This document shows, piece by piece, positions 22,459 through 33,650 of a stretch of DNA of 64,000 nt (position 1 is its first letter; every line of letters starts with the position of its first letter). The stretch is from NCBI GenBank assembly GCA_002917775.1, contig KZ627149.1, positions 475,689-539,688 on the forward strand, written 5' to 3'. Under the pieces are notes generated by a model. It was not told where the DNA came from. It did no database searches and worked only from the letters and a program-made list of their open reading frames with translations. A program made the translations under genes and the position numbers. The stretch comes from Glaciozyma antarctica PI12 (Eukaryota > Basidiomycota > Microbotryomycetes > Kriegeriales > Camptobasidiaceae).

Positions 22459-25400
22459 TTACTTGCGAGCTGCTCGCGCCTTGTCCTGTCGCTTTCCCTT
22501 GGCCTGCGGAGGAGAGTCGTAAGAGAGTGAGACGAGGCGGCGGAATGACGAAAGCGTACCTTGGTCCGGTCGAACGCCTTCTCCTCTGCGCGCTCGTCCT
22601 GGAGCGAGCCCATGATCCTTGCGATCTGAAGAAGAGAAGCGTCAGCGATGAGCGGCAGACACGAAGCAGCGAAGAACGACGCACCTTCTTGCCGTAGTCG
22701 GCATCCTTGATCGCCTTGAGCTTCTGATCCTCGCTCGCCAAGAACTTGTTGTCCTTGCGAAGCTCGCGAATAGCTCCCTTCTTCTCCTTCTTGTACAGCG
22801 ACTTGAGCTTGCTCGCTTCGGCGCGCTCCGTATCGGGGTCGAACTTGCGGTTCGGGTTGTAGCCCTCGTCGAACTTGGGAATGAAGGTCGCGATGGGGAT
22901 GGGCTTGTGCTTTTGGAGGAGGAGGGGTTTCCGGGACGACGAGGCGAACTTGACCATGCGGTGGATCGACGACTGCAGCTCTTCAACGCTGGTCTGTGAG
23001 GGAAGAGCGGTCAGCGGAAAGCCTCGAATGATGCAGGAAGCGTGCTCACCTTGATCGACCCCGGGACGTTCGCAGAGACCTTCGAGAGGATGACTTCGGC
23101 AGGCTTGAAGAGCTCGATAAAGGCCTCCATCGAGACGTACTTCTCAGCGAGGTCCTTGAGCAGCGCGATCGTCGACGCAGCGAGGTCGACCATAAGCTGC
23201 GTGTCGGACGCAGCTCCCGCCAAGCTCGCCGTGAGGTTGAGCGTGCGCGGGGTGAGGTCGTCCGTCGTCCGTAGTCGCAGGCGCTTGACGTGCTCGTGCC
23301 CAAGGTCCGGCGACGGGAAAGATCCAGGCACGTTCTTGGCGGAGACGGAGGTGGGGACGAGGATGAGGAAGGCGTTGAGGAGGAAGTTCATCGCTTCCGG
23401 GACGAGGCGCTTGCTGAACGTCTCGTACTGCCCTGCGAGGGTGCAGAGGAAGAGGCCGGATGCGATGTCGCCGACCGTGCGCACGCGACCTTGCGAGAGA
23501 TATTGCCCGATGAGGAGCATGGCGGCGGCCGCGACGGGGTGGGAGAGATCAGAGGTCGACCAGACGATCCCAACGAGGCGGAGGAGGGTGAGCTCGGGTG
23601 CGCCGGGCCAAGTCTTCGAGGTGGGATCGAGAGGTCCTCGAGCGACTCCTCGGACAAAGTTCTTCTGCATGAGAGCGAGCTTGTCGACGTAGTAGGGCGC
23701 TGTGGTGAGGGGGTAGGCGTGGGAGAGGGTGAGGAGTTGGGGAAGGAGAGAGTTGATGGTGGTGAAGGTGGTGGGGGAGGGGTTGGAGGCGAGGTGAAGG
23801 ACGTGGTCGAGAAGGACATTAGTGAAGGTCTGGGAATCTGCGTTAGTCTCCTGAGCGACCGAAAGGTGAGAAGAGGCGCACCTGAAGCTTCGACTTGTTC
23901 TGCTCCCCGAGTCCAGGATGGTACAGCACGCGAATGCGCTTGACGACCGTCGCAGTGTCGGCCTCGGCGATTCCCGACTTGCTGAGGAGCCTGGCGAACT
24001 CGGCGTGGGTCGCAGGACAGGGGAAGGTGAAGGGGAGCTCAGGCTTGACGTCCTTTCCGCCCCATGTTCGCGACTTGGTCGGCTCCTCGACTACGACCGA
24101 GACGAGAGCTTCGGAAGCTCCGCCATCCTCGAGCTCTTCGTCTGACTCCTCGAGATCTCCGACATCGAGCTCGTCGTCCTCCTCCTCCTCCTCGCTCCCC
24201 TCCTCTTCACTCCCCTCCTCCTCACTACCCTCCTCCTCCTCGCTCTGATCCTCGATGACCTGGTTCTTGAACCCGCCCTCGAGCCCCTTGCCGAGTCCCT
24301 CCTCAATCATCTCTTCGTCGCTCGCCTCCGCAAAGTCGTCCTCCAAGTCATCTCCTTGCGGCTTCCTCTTCTGCTTTTTCTTCTTCGAGGCACCCTCCTC
24401 ATCGCTCTCCTCGTCTAGCTCTCCGCGCTGCCTCCTTAATCGAGACTCCTCCCGCTCCTCCAACTCCTTCGCAGCGTCCTTCGCGAGCTCCAACGGCGTC
24501 TTGAGCCTATCCGTCGCGTGCGCCCTTGGCTCGAGAGCAAGAAGGCGAACGTAGGAATCGTAAGGGTCAAGCTCCGTCGTCTCGACGTGCGCAGGTGCAG
24601 GTCGGTCCGTTCCGTCGTACTCGAAAGCCGCTGCTGGGCGACCGACGGTCGGCTCCGCCTCGAACTCGTTGTCGGATCCCGAGTTGGAGCCTCCGCCGCC
24701 GCCGATGAGCTTGCGAAGGAGTTCGCGGTCGACGCCCGATTTGCCAGCAGCAGCGAGTGCGGCTTCGAGCTCCTCGTCGTTCATGCCCTCCGAGCCGTCT
24801 GAACCGCTGCCTTCTCCGTCCGATTCGCTCTCGTCGTCGGCTGCTTCGTCGTCCTCCATCTCGTCGTCCTCGTTCTCCGAATCGGCAGCTGCAGGAACGC
24901 TCTTGCTCGTGCTCGCTTCCGGGGGTCGAGGGATACTGCCTCCACCTCCGAGCATAAGGCGTAGCTCCTTAAGCTCGGCATCGAGGGCAACTCGAGCTTC
25001 GTCGTCGGCCGACTTGACCTTCTGTCGCTCGTACTGGAATCGCAGGAATCAGCTCCGTTCGACACCCCTCCTTAGAGATGGGGACACACCTTGTAGGCCT
25101 TGCTCTTCGCCATCACCTCCTCCATGATCTCAGCCTTCGTACGCTTCCTCGCCGGCTCCTGGGAAGAGAGAGAGAGACCGTCAGCAGCTGGAGGACCTCA
25201 TCCACCGCAAGAGTCCCTTACCTCCTCCGCCTCTGCCTCTGCAGCCATCCTCCTCCTCAACAACGGCTCCCGGTTCGAGCTAGAAGCTCCGTTCGCAACC
25301 GCATCTCCCAGTCCTCCCCATCCTCCAGCATCCAGCTCCTCCTCATCTCCAAAGCCCAGCTTCCGCCCGCCGTGCGTGAGCTCTCCTCCGTCGTCTCCAT

Positions 25401-25934
25401 CTCCGTCCTCGAGGTTGAAGCGCGCCTTCTTTGAGCCTCCAAGTCGGGAAGTGCGCTCGGCGGTGAAGCGTTCGAGAGCCTTCTCCTCGGGGGTGAGAGT
25501 CGAGGAGTTTTCGCCGAAGCGGTGGTCGAGGAAGGTGGAGGTGTGGTTGCGGGCCTCGAGCTGGGGCAGCAGGATCTTCTTCCGCTGCAGAGTTGTGAAA
25601 GCGCTAGAGTCAGCTGTTGCCTCCCTTAGCTGGAACGCAGAGGGCGCACCTGCTCCAATCCTGCCTGCCTCGATTTGCCAGGTGCTCCCTTCTTCCCCTC
25701 CTCGAGCTTGCCCTGCCGGGTGACGACCTGGAACTTCTTGTTCTCCTCTCGTACGTCGAACTTGTTGAAGTCCTTGCCGATCGCGTCTAGCTTGGCCGTG
25801 CGATGCCCCTGAGAGGTAGAGGATAGCTGCTTCTTCTGCGCCTTCCGCTTGCGAGGATCCTTGGGCGATGAGGTTCGGGAGAGTCCAGAGTCCTTGAGTG
25901 TGCTCTTCAGCTGGCTGAGTTGAGAGCCTGCCAT
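22459..25934 (-). CDS. NOP14: Nucleolar protein NOP14 (SSU processome)
   Basis: Component of the small-subunit processome, required for 18S rRNA maturation. N-terminus MAGSQLSQLKSTLKDSG, then the family block NKFDVREENKKFQVVTRQGK, LLPQLEARNHTSTFLDHRFG, EEKALERFTAER. Middle: long acidic tracts (SEEEEGSEEEGSEEEG repeats at about 24170-24250) and VETTELDPYDSYVRLLALEP, DRLKTPLELAKDAAKELEER. C-terminal half: FTFPCPATHAEFARLL, HPVAAAAMLLIGQYLSQGR, PIPIATFIPKFDEGYNPNRK, LYKKEKKGAIRELRKDNKFL and a basic end AKGKRQDKARAARK then TAA (complement of 22459-22461). About eight introns. Start 25934 is chosen because the upstream open frame lacks family motifs. Convergent with VAC14, 48 bp apart. Confidence 0.93.
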
Positions 25935-26147
25935 CGTTGCTGGAGCGTTGGCGAAGGCAGAGCGCACCAAAGCCCAAAACTCGACTCTGCAGAGAGCAAT
26001 CTCGTTGCGCCGTTCTCCCCGCGAGCTTCGCAAGGCGTCTGCAGAGCTCTCGGTAGACTGACAATCCCTCTCCGCTCTGGTCATGATTGTATAGATTACG
26101 AAGGGCACTCGCTCAACTTCCCCTCCTCACCACCCTCGCCCGCCTCC

Positions 26148-29100
26148 TCAGCGCAACTCTTGCTCGATGTGCTGGTCCTGAAGCTGCCGACCGATCGCAA
26201 AGGCGAGAGTAGGCGGAACCGCGTTGCATACGACGCGAAAGGCACCGTCAGCGACATCCGAAAAGCTCGCAGCGAAACTCGTACCGATGAGCTTGTATTG
26301 CGTCGTGCTGCACGAAAGGAGCGTGAGTCGATGTCGAAGAGAAGGTGCAGAAGGAACGTACATGCTGATCGACTCATTCTTAGCGCGCGAGAAGGAGTAG
26401 GCGTCGGGGAAGCCTTGCACGCGTGCAGCCTCGCGGGGAGTCACTGGCCTGTGCAGAAATGGGTGGAGAATCGGACCATGAGAGCCTCCATTCTGCACCT
26501 TGACGCTCGTCGTTAGCGTTCCGGGAACGTCGGTCATCATCAGCCGCCCGTAGCTCGGCTTCTGCGGCCAACGTCCCAAGTCAGCAAGTTCGGGGAGCGA
26601 GAACTTTGAGATAAGGAAACGCACTCGGATGAAGGTGCTTGTGGATTTGACGACAGGTCAAAGGTGCGGGGGGAGATCTACGGAAGCCAGGGGAGATGAG
26701 CATGGCACGAAAGGAGAAGAGAGGACTGCAGCTCACCTCGCTCGTCGCCACCGAAATGAGGCGGAATCGCGCAGATCCGTTTGACGATGATGGGATCCCT
26801 AAAGCGATTTATCGAGTGTGACGATAAGGGCGACTGTGCTGACCTCAGGTCCGCCCGCTCGTTCCATCGCATCGCATCCTGGAACACCGATTTCGCTTTG
26901 CTCGCGTAGAAACCGTGAACGACTTTGTCGATCGAGTCGTGTGGAAAGGAGGGGTAATGAGGACGCTCCGCAGCAAGATCGGGGTGGGAAATCTCGAATT
27001 CGGGGAGGTCCGAAGTGACCTGAGCGAAGGTGGTCGAGAGGTGAGGGGAGGCGTTGTCCTGCCTGGTGCTCACGCAGGACTCAACTTTTCGATCACCGTC
27101 GGCGGACGGGTGCTGAATCGTCGATCCTCGCATCTTGTGGACGCTCCAGGGTTGAGGGAGGTTGAGGCAGGGGAGGCCGAGCTTGGTCCCGACGATGAAG
27201 AGTTGTCGGCGCGATTGCGGCGTGAGGAACGCTTCGGCTTGGAGGATCCCGAAGGCGACTTGGTAGCTGTCGAAATCGCAGCATCGCTAGCGCTAAGAGT
27301 GGTAACAGCACTGACCCGAGCTGTAGGGAAGCCTCAACGAAGAGCTGGGTCAGGCCCCGTTCGAGCACAGTCTTGCCGTCGAGACAGGGGAGCTTCGCAG
27401 TCAGCAGGTCGGGAACGTTCTCGAGCACGCTAGTTCTCAATAGACGAGGGCAGCTTCAGAATTGTGCAGAGAGCGGATGAGACGACGCACAAGTACGCCG
27501 GTCTGAACAGCTCGATCGCCGACAATAATGCGAAGATAAGGAACGAGCGGGGGTCGTTCGGTACCTTTTTGCGGTTCGCCTTCGAATGAGAGCAGCACGG
27601 AGGAGAGCCGAAGACGACGTCGATGGGGCCACGGGGAAGAGCATACTTGGGCTTCGGCACCGAATAACGCTGTTGAAGCGCGAAGCTCTCGAGGACCTCC
27701 GAGATTTCGCCCTCGTGCATGTCGGTCGTGCCGTGGTTCTCTCTGCAAAAGCTCGTTAGCCCTACTCTCGCACGACGAAAGAGCCACTTACTCGTACACG
27801 CGGCACGCGTGCTTGTCGTACTCAATCGCAGCGACAACATCGACACCCGCCTGCTTGAACCTCTCCGTGAGACCGCCAGCGCCAGCGAACAGGTCGATTC
27901 CTCGCAGTCGGCGATCCGGCGCAAGATCACGCTCGCACGCAACCTTCTGCTGAAGTTCTGCCTCGGTGGCGAACGTCGTCGGGTGCGTGACGACGCACTT
28001 TCCCTTGAGGTACTCGTACCCGCACGCGTGCTCGACGTTCGTAGCGACGAGCTCCCGCTCGTCCAGCTCGACGTCGCCGGTCAGCTCGTCCAGGCGTCGG
28101 TAGTAACGCAGGACGACCTTGCGAGGCTTGAGAACGGGAGATTGTCCCTCGGCCTTGAGGTCATCGAAAGCGACGATTCGAGCGACGGCAAGGCGCTGGT
28201 CGGGACCAACGAAGACGAGGACGTCGTCTCCGCGATGGTACCGCACGCCTTCGATGAGGATCTCAGGTTCGTCCGTCGAGCAGGAGCTGGCGAGGCGAGG
28301 TTCGGCGAAGACGGCGGCAGCAAGACGACGCTCGCAGCATCGACAGGAGCGGCGTCTCGCCTCGTCGCAGAAGGGCGTCGGGAGCCTGGCGTGAAAAGGA
28401 TCCTCGATCTCGGGCGCGTCCCGGAAGGACGAGGTCTCTGCGTCCCAATAAGTTCTGATTCGAGGCCGTCAGATCTGAAGTTTCTGCAGCAGGAAGCGCA
28501 TGGACGAACCGATAGTAGAATCCGGCTTGCGTCGAGCCGTCGTGGCTTCGCAGAACCGTGACCTCCCCCAGAATGAACGAGGCGTCAAAGTCCTGGTAGT
28601 GCTCTTTGAGGAAGAGCTCGCGATAGAGGGCGACGCCGGCGACAAATGTTCCGCTGGGGTGGTTCGAGCGATGTTCGAACCACTGAAGGTGCGCCAGAAC
28701 TCGTCCACTGAGCTCGGTCGAGAAGTAGCGGATCCTAGCGAGCCTGGAGGAGAGCGTCAGCAAGAGCGAAGCAAAGCCGAAACCTTGGCGTACCATGGTG
28801 TCGTCGCCGAGCTCATGGCCTCCTCATCCGTCACAGCAACCGTAGCGCCCGCTCTATCAGTGGAAGAAAGGGTCAGCTCACGTCAAAAGCGGGCTCCAGT
28901 TCGCTACGCACTTGATAGTCGTCCCTCCGACTTTAGCGGCGTTGAAGACACAGATGGGATTGGCGAGCTCGTCGTGAAAAGCGCCAGCGACCTTGTCGAG
29001 CGGCTTGCAGGTCTGCCCAGGCTTGTAAAGACAATACAGGCGAAGCAGGTGCTCCTTCTGCACCTCGTCGTCGTGGAGCTCCTTCGCGTACTCCGTCGTG

Positions 29101-30885
29101 TCCGAGATTTCGCTCGGCGGGAGGAGGCCGTCGGGGAAGAATCGGCGAGCGACGCGGCCGACGATGGGAGTGCAGCTGGCGAAGCAGAGATCGTCAGAGC
29201 CAGTCGCCAAAACAAGCTCGAAGAACGTACAAGACGGGCTTGAGGGCCTCTCGAGTCTCCTTCGCAAGAGCTTCGCTCGCCTGCAAGTCGCTTGTGATCC
29301 GCGTCAAGTGCTGGTCGAGATCGGCCTTCATGAGCGACGTCGGGCTGATTCGACGGTAGGAGGGCGTCGACAAGGGAAGGGAGTAGTGGAGGACGTGCTG
29401 GACTAGGTCGTCGTCGTCCTCCTTCGTTCGACAGCGTCGGTTCGTAAAGCCGAAGTAACGAATCGCTTCGAAGAGGTGAGCGAAGCGCAAAGCAGGCTGA
29501 AGCGTCTTGGCGTAGCTCTTCGAAGGTGCTCGTGTCTCGTACCAAGCTGTAGTCGTCCCGATCCAGAGGATGCCCTCCTCGACCTCGAGAACTCGCGCGT
29601 CGGCGATGCGTACTCGAGCCGGAGAGATCGCCTACGAGTCTTTTGCTTCCCACTCATTGATGGGACCAGCGATACCGACGAGAACGAGTCGCGCCTTGCT
29701 GTAGTCGATGTCGAGGACTGAAACGAAGTCTCCGTGCTCGTTGCTGAGGCTGAAGTCGTCGATCCATCGCAGCGGCAGGCTGCCGTCATCTGCGTCGGCG
29801 AGTTCGACGTTCTCCTCGAAGAGCCCAGAGAGCTCGTCCTCTATGTCCAATCGTCATTAGTTGACTCTCCCTCCCGAGGCCACGGGGAGGCTCACCCAAC
29901 ACCTCGTCCGGCTTGAGCATCGCTCCGCGACGAGCGACCTCCGCAACAACCTGCCCACTGCTCTCGCCAATGATGCTGCTATCCTCGGCTGCCGACGACG
30001 CCGCAAACCCCGGCGAGGCAAGGCCCTGCGCGTTGTAGACGGTGCGGCGGGCAGCGGGGTGGGAAGAAGGGTGGCGACGCCAAGTGACCGAGGTTTCGTC
30101 GACGTCCATCGCGCGCTTTTCTAGGTCGTGATCAAGACGAACTGCGTCCGTTGAGAAGAATTTCGCACCTGCTTTCCTTGAGCCTTGCGCGATAGCTTTG
30201 CGCCTTTCGTAGGAGCCTGAACGATAGACGAAATATCAGCAGGGGATCGCGGTGCGAAGACGCTGGATACCTCACCTGCCACTCAGACAGTTGCGAAGCT
30301 CCCCCAGCGGCGTTTGCATCCTTCGAATCCTTCGTCAACGGCCTTCGCGGCACCTGGGGAAGCTTCGGCGTGAGCGCGGCGTCGCAGTGTTGAGTGAGAC
30401 TACGGTACCTTGAGCGTATTGGTCGAAACCCGCTCCTTCTTCTTCGACGGTCCACTCTCCCCAATGAACTCGTCGGACGAGTCCGAATCGTACGCCTGAG
30501 CGAGCGCGACGTTGGGCGTGTTGAGTGATGCTCGAGGCGCCTTGATCGCAGGGGTCGACACCTTCTCCTTCTTTCTCGCTGGTCCACTCGTTTCGTCGAT
30601 CGCAGCTGAACCATCCGAGTCGTACGCCTGCACCAGCGCGTCGGGCATCAGCACGCGCAGAGGAATCCAGGCAGCATCAGCAGCTCCACTCACCACCGGG
30701 CTCTTCTTCCGCCTCTTACTGCTCTCCTCAGGATCCGGGTACCAAGGGACGAAGCAGAGAACCTCGTCTTCTTACTCCTCCTCCCCCAGCGCGGCGCTCG
30801 CCTGAGTCGCCTCCCTCCCTCCTGCGCTCTTCAGGAGCTCCCTCGACGACGACGCCTGTCCTTGCATCTCGCCGCCATGACGCAT
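26148..30885 (-). CDS. DNMT1: DNMT1-type DNA (cytosine-5) methyltransferase
   Basis: Maintenance-type C5 DNA methyltransferase. From N to C: linker with two similar acidic modules (QAYDSD at about 30490 and 30630), QGKQ-RAMDVDE junction (acceptor just before 30115), an RFTS-like domain (LPLRWIDDFSLSNEHGDFVS...WIGTTTAWYETRAPSKSYA), BAH1 (FVAGVALYRELFLKEHYQDF, GEVTVLRSHDG), BAH2 (VRYHRGDDVLVFVGP, RRLDELTGDVELDERELVAT), then the catalytic domain: motif I RGIDLFAGAGGLTERFKQAG, motif IV VVFGSPPCCSHSKANRK, motif VI AYFVLENVPDLLT, motif VIII TPQSRRQLFIVGT, PVTPREAARVQGFPD and motif X YKLIG/NAVPPTLAFAIG. Motif IV has C where PCQ is usual. Many introns. Exons upstream of 30109 are inferred from splice signals; the 30885 start is tentative. 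Stop TGA at 26148-26150. Confidence 0.88.
26228..26284 (-). other. Intron-like 57-nt block splitting methyltransferase motif X, non-AG end
   Basis: Reading on the minus strand, TACAAGCTCATCG is followed by GTACGAG, an internal GCTGAC, then ...CGTCGTAT and GCAACGCGGTTCCGCC. Removing exactly this block yields YKLIG-NAVPP, the near-invariant motif X. It has donor and branch features of local introns but ends AT instead of AG. It is 57 nt with no stop, so retention would insert 19 residues in frame. Confidence 0.6.
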
Positions 30886-31216
30886 CTTGTTGTTGGCTCG
30901 AGTCGTGAAGACGCCTCCGGTCCCTGGGGTGGTCTGCGTGTTGTTCGAGCTGGGAGGTTCGCGGGGTAGGAGGAGGAGGAGTTGCTTCGAGAGGGCGAGG
31001 ACGGGCTTGCGGCGCGGCTTGTTGGGCTCTTGGTGAGGCTGCCGAGCGTACTGGCGTTCTTCTCAGCCACGAGAGCTGAGAGCTGGGAGATGAGGAGAAG
31101 AAGAGGACCAGCCACGCCTCGACAATCTAGAAGCAATCTGCGATCAACTTTCGCAGATCCGAGGAACGGTCGGTTATCTCCTTCCTCTGTTGCTCTGCAG
31201 AGTATTTGCAAGGTTA

Positions 31217-33650
31217 CTACGAAAGACAGAGTACTAAAAGCGCGGCACGACTACACTCGGAAACCTCAGCCCTGGCACCTTCATCCGATCCGGTCTCCTC
31301 CCTCCCTCTCCCCAAGCCCCTCTTCAGCGCCTTCTGCTGGAAGGGAGGCATACCCCGTGGCTCGCTAATCCCCGCACCGAGCTCCAACAGGAACGCATCC
31401 AGCAGCTCGTCCTCCAGCGCGATGAGGCTCGTGAGCGAGGTCGTCGAGCGAATGCCGCAGTCGTAGAGTTGCGCCGCGTAGTTGGCGAGGGAGGGGGAGA
31501 GGTGATGCAGGAATTGAGCGAGAGATTCGACGGAGAGAGGTTTGTTTGGCGGGGCGGGTGACGAAGAGCGAGGAGCGGTCGAACGAGGTGGAAGGAGAGG
31601 GGTGTGGGAGATTCGGCTGGAACTGGTAATGCGACGGGGTTCCTTCTTGATGCGCGGAGGAGAAGAAGCTGCGTCCGAATCGTCGCTTGAGAGCTGCCGG
31701 GCTTTGCGCTTCGTGCGAGATGTCGATCCGACCGCGTCGTCCTCGACGTCGAGCGCGTGCGAATGACCCTCGACGAGAACGCCGCAACTCCATCCGTCCT
31801 CCCCTTTTTCCACCTTCATGAATTACTGACACTGCCCATCCGCAGTCTGCTTGTATCGCCCATGACCTTTCGAGCACATTAGTCCAAAGCTCGCGCCTCG
31901 ACTTCGCTCCGCCCGTATGAGCCTGCGCTCGGCGAGGATGAGGGAGAAGCCGTGCTGAATGGCCGCAGCCGAGACGTAGATGCGGAACTGGGGGTGAGTG
32001 GGTTTACAGATGTCGTCGGTGGGAGAAGGAAGGGGGAGAGGACCAGACTGCGCGAGGAGAGGTTAGTCGGCGAGTTTACAGGCAGAATCGCAGGAAAGAC
32101 TCACCTCGAGGAGCTTGTCGATTCTGTGCTTGATGGAGAAGAGGGAAGGATGGTCGAGTGCTCGAGACTCAGATTCGAGTTCGAATTCGGAATCGGTGGC
32201 GGAGGATCCTTCGCTGTCGTCCTCCGAATCGACGTCGCTCTCATGGGCTTCAGCAGCAGACGAAGCACCGCTCTTCCTGTCTCCGTGACGGGTGGATCGA
32301 AATGCGAGCGTACTCTGGGACTGAGGACGTTCTGCCGGCACCTCCCTCCCTTGATCGTCAAGCACGACGTGATTGTGGCCGAAAGATGCCTCGACGACTT
32401 CCCAGCGCTGCTCTTCGTCCCCGGCGATCCGAATCATGAAGCCGCAGGCACCTTGCGCGGAGTTGCGATAGCGGTAGTGACCGCGCGCGCACGAGAATCG
32501 ATTCGGCGCCGAATCTTTCGACTGCCTCGCCAGCCTGAAGATGGTGAAACCGTGCTGTTGTGCGGCGGCATGGAGGCGGATGACGAGGTCGCGGGAGGTG
32601 GGGAAGGGAGTCCTGAGAGCGGGGAAGGAGACGAAGCCGGCCTGTCGATCGAGGCATCAGCACAGCGAGAGATTCGGTCGCAGCGGAAGACGCACCTGGA
32701 GGAGCGCGTCGATCTCTTTTCGTACCGCCGTCGCTCCAGGGAACCGCTGAGCAAGCTCGCTGCCACCGCCCTTGTCCTTGTTCCCCTCAGCTGCCTCGCT
32801 GCTCCCCACCAACGCGTCGTCCAGCCTCATCTCCTCATTGATTTTCACAATCTTCCTCCTCAGATCATCCCTCGCTTTCTCCCTCGTCCGCTCGTTTCGA
32901 ACGCACTCGGGACTGTGGACCTCATCCCGCTCCGCGACCTGCCACCAGCCGCCGTCGTCGGTTCGGAGAATGATCTCGTACGCGCAGCGTGCGTCGCGGC
33001 CGAGGTTGTTGCAGGCGAGGATGCAAGAGGCGTTGGGTACGGATCTACGGATGGTGAGGTTGACCGTGTCGGGTTCGTTTCCTAGGGAGGAGCGTCAGCT
33101 TCGGTCCTCTGTGGGGGCACAAGCCCCTCCGCGCCAGGCTGCCTTTCGCAAGGGCTGAGCTGCGGACAGGCTAGAGGGGAGGGAGAAGATGGACTACTCA
33201 CTAGCGAGCTTGTAGACCTCGAGCTTACAGACCTCTAGGGTGGGCCACTGATTGGCGTCCGGGAGCGCTATCGCGGCGGCAGTAAGGGGAGGACCGAGGA
33301 GGTAGAGGCGACGGGGTGACGATGGCGGTTTGGCTGTCGGCGCAGACACCTGTGCGGAGGAGGAAAGGAGGGGATTGCGAAGCGCAGAGGGTGCGGGTGG
33401 TGCGGTGCGAGAGGAGGGAAAGGAGCGTGAGGCGCGTGAGATGAAGGGGCACTGCGGTGCTGATGCCTGGGGTTTGCGAGGCGACGATGGTCAACTCCGC
33501 TCTGCGCGCTGCTGCAGAACGAGGACGCACGCTCCAGCTGCTTCTTATCCTCCTGGCTCTCCGTGTTGGTCGCATCGCACATCTCCCACCCGCCACCATG
33601 ACCTCCTCCCCCTCCGCACCTCCCTCCCCTTCTCCGCCCGCCGACTGCAT
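31217..33650 (-). CDS. FAR1/GCM-like zinc-binding protein with SAM-like C-terminus
   Basis: Unnamed, probably nuclear. The N-terminal ~40 residues (MQSAGGEGEGGAEGE...) are joined by intron GTGCGTCC...CAAACCCCAG to a S/P-rich stretch. Three zinc-type modules follow: (a) SCILACNNLGRDARCAYEII...WWQVAERDEVHSPEC; (b) AAAQQHGFTIFRLARQ...FSCARGHYRYRNSAQGACGF...HNHVV, a typical FAR1 DNA-binding pattern; (c) AAAIQHGFSLILAERR...LMCSKGHGRYKQTADGQC then FMKVEKGEDGW...GHSHALD. Module c is interrupted by an in-frame TAA at 31823-31825 unless a 45-nt intron (donor GTGTCA) removes it. The last part is K/R-rich (SRTKRKARQ, PRIKKEPRR) and ends in a helical SAM-like domain (LSVESLAQFLHHLSPSLANY...LEDELLDAFLLEL). 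Related zinc folds occur in MULE transposases, but no transposase domain is seen. About 330 bp upstream of, and co-oriented with, the methyltransferase gene. Confidence 0.65.

Noticed and set aside
24170-24250. CCTCCTC-type repeat that might be a satellite
   Set aside because: It encodes the acidic SEEEEG repeats of NOP14, usual for nucleolar proteins.
31217-33650. Mutator-like DNA transposon
   Set aside because: FAR1-type zinc modules are present, but there is no DDE transposase core, zinc-knuckle or terminal inverted repeat; treated as a host gene.
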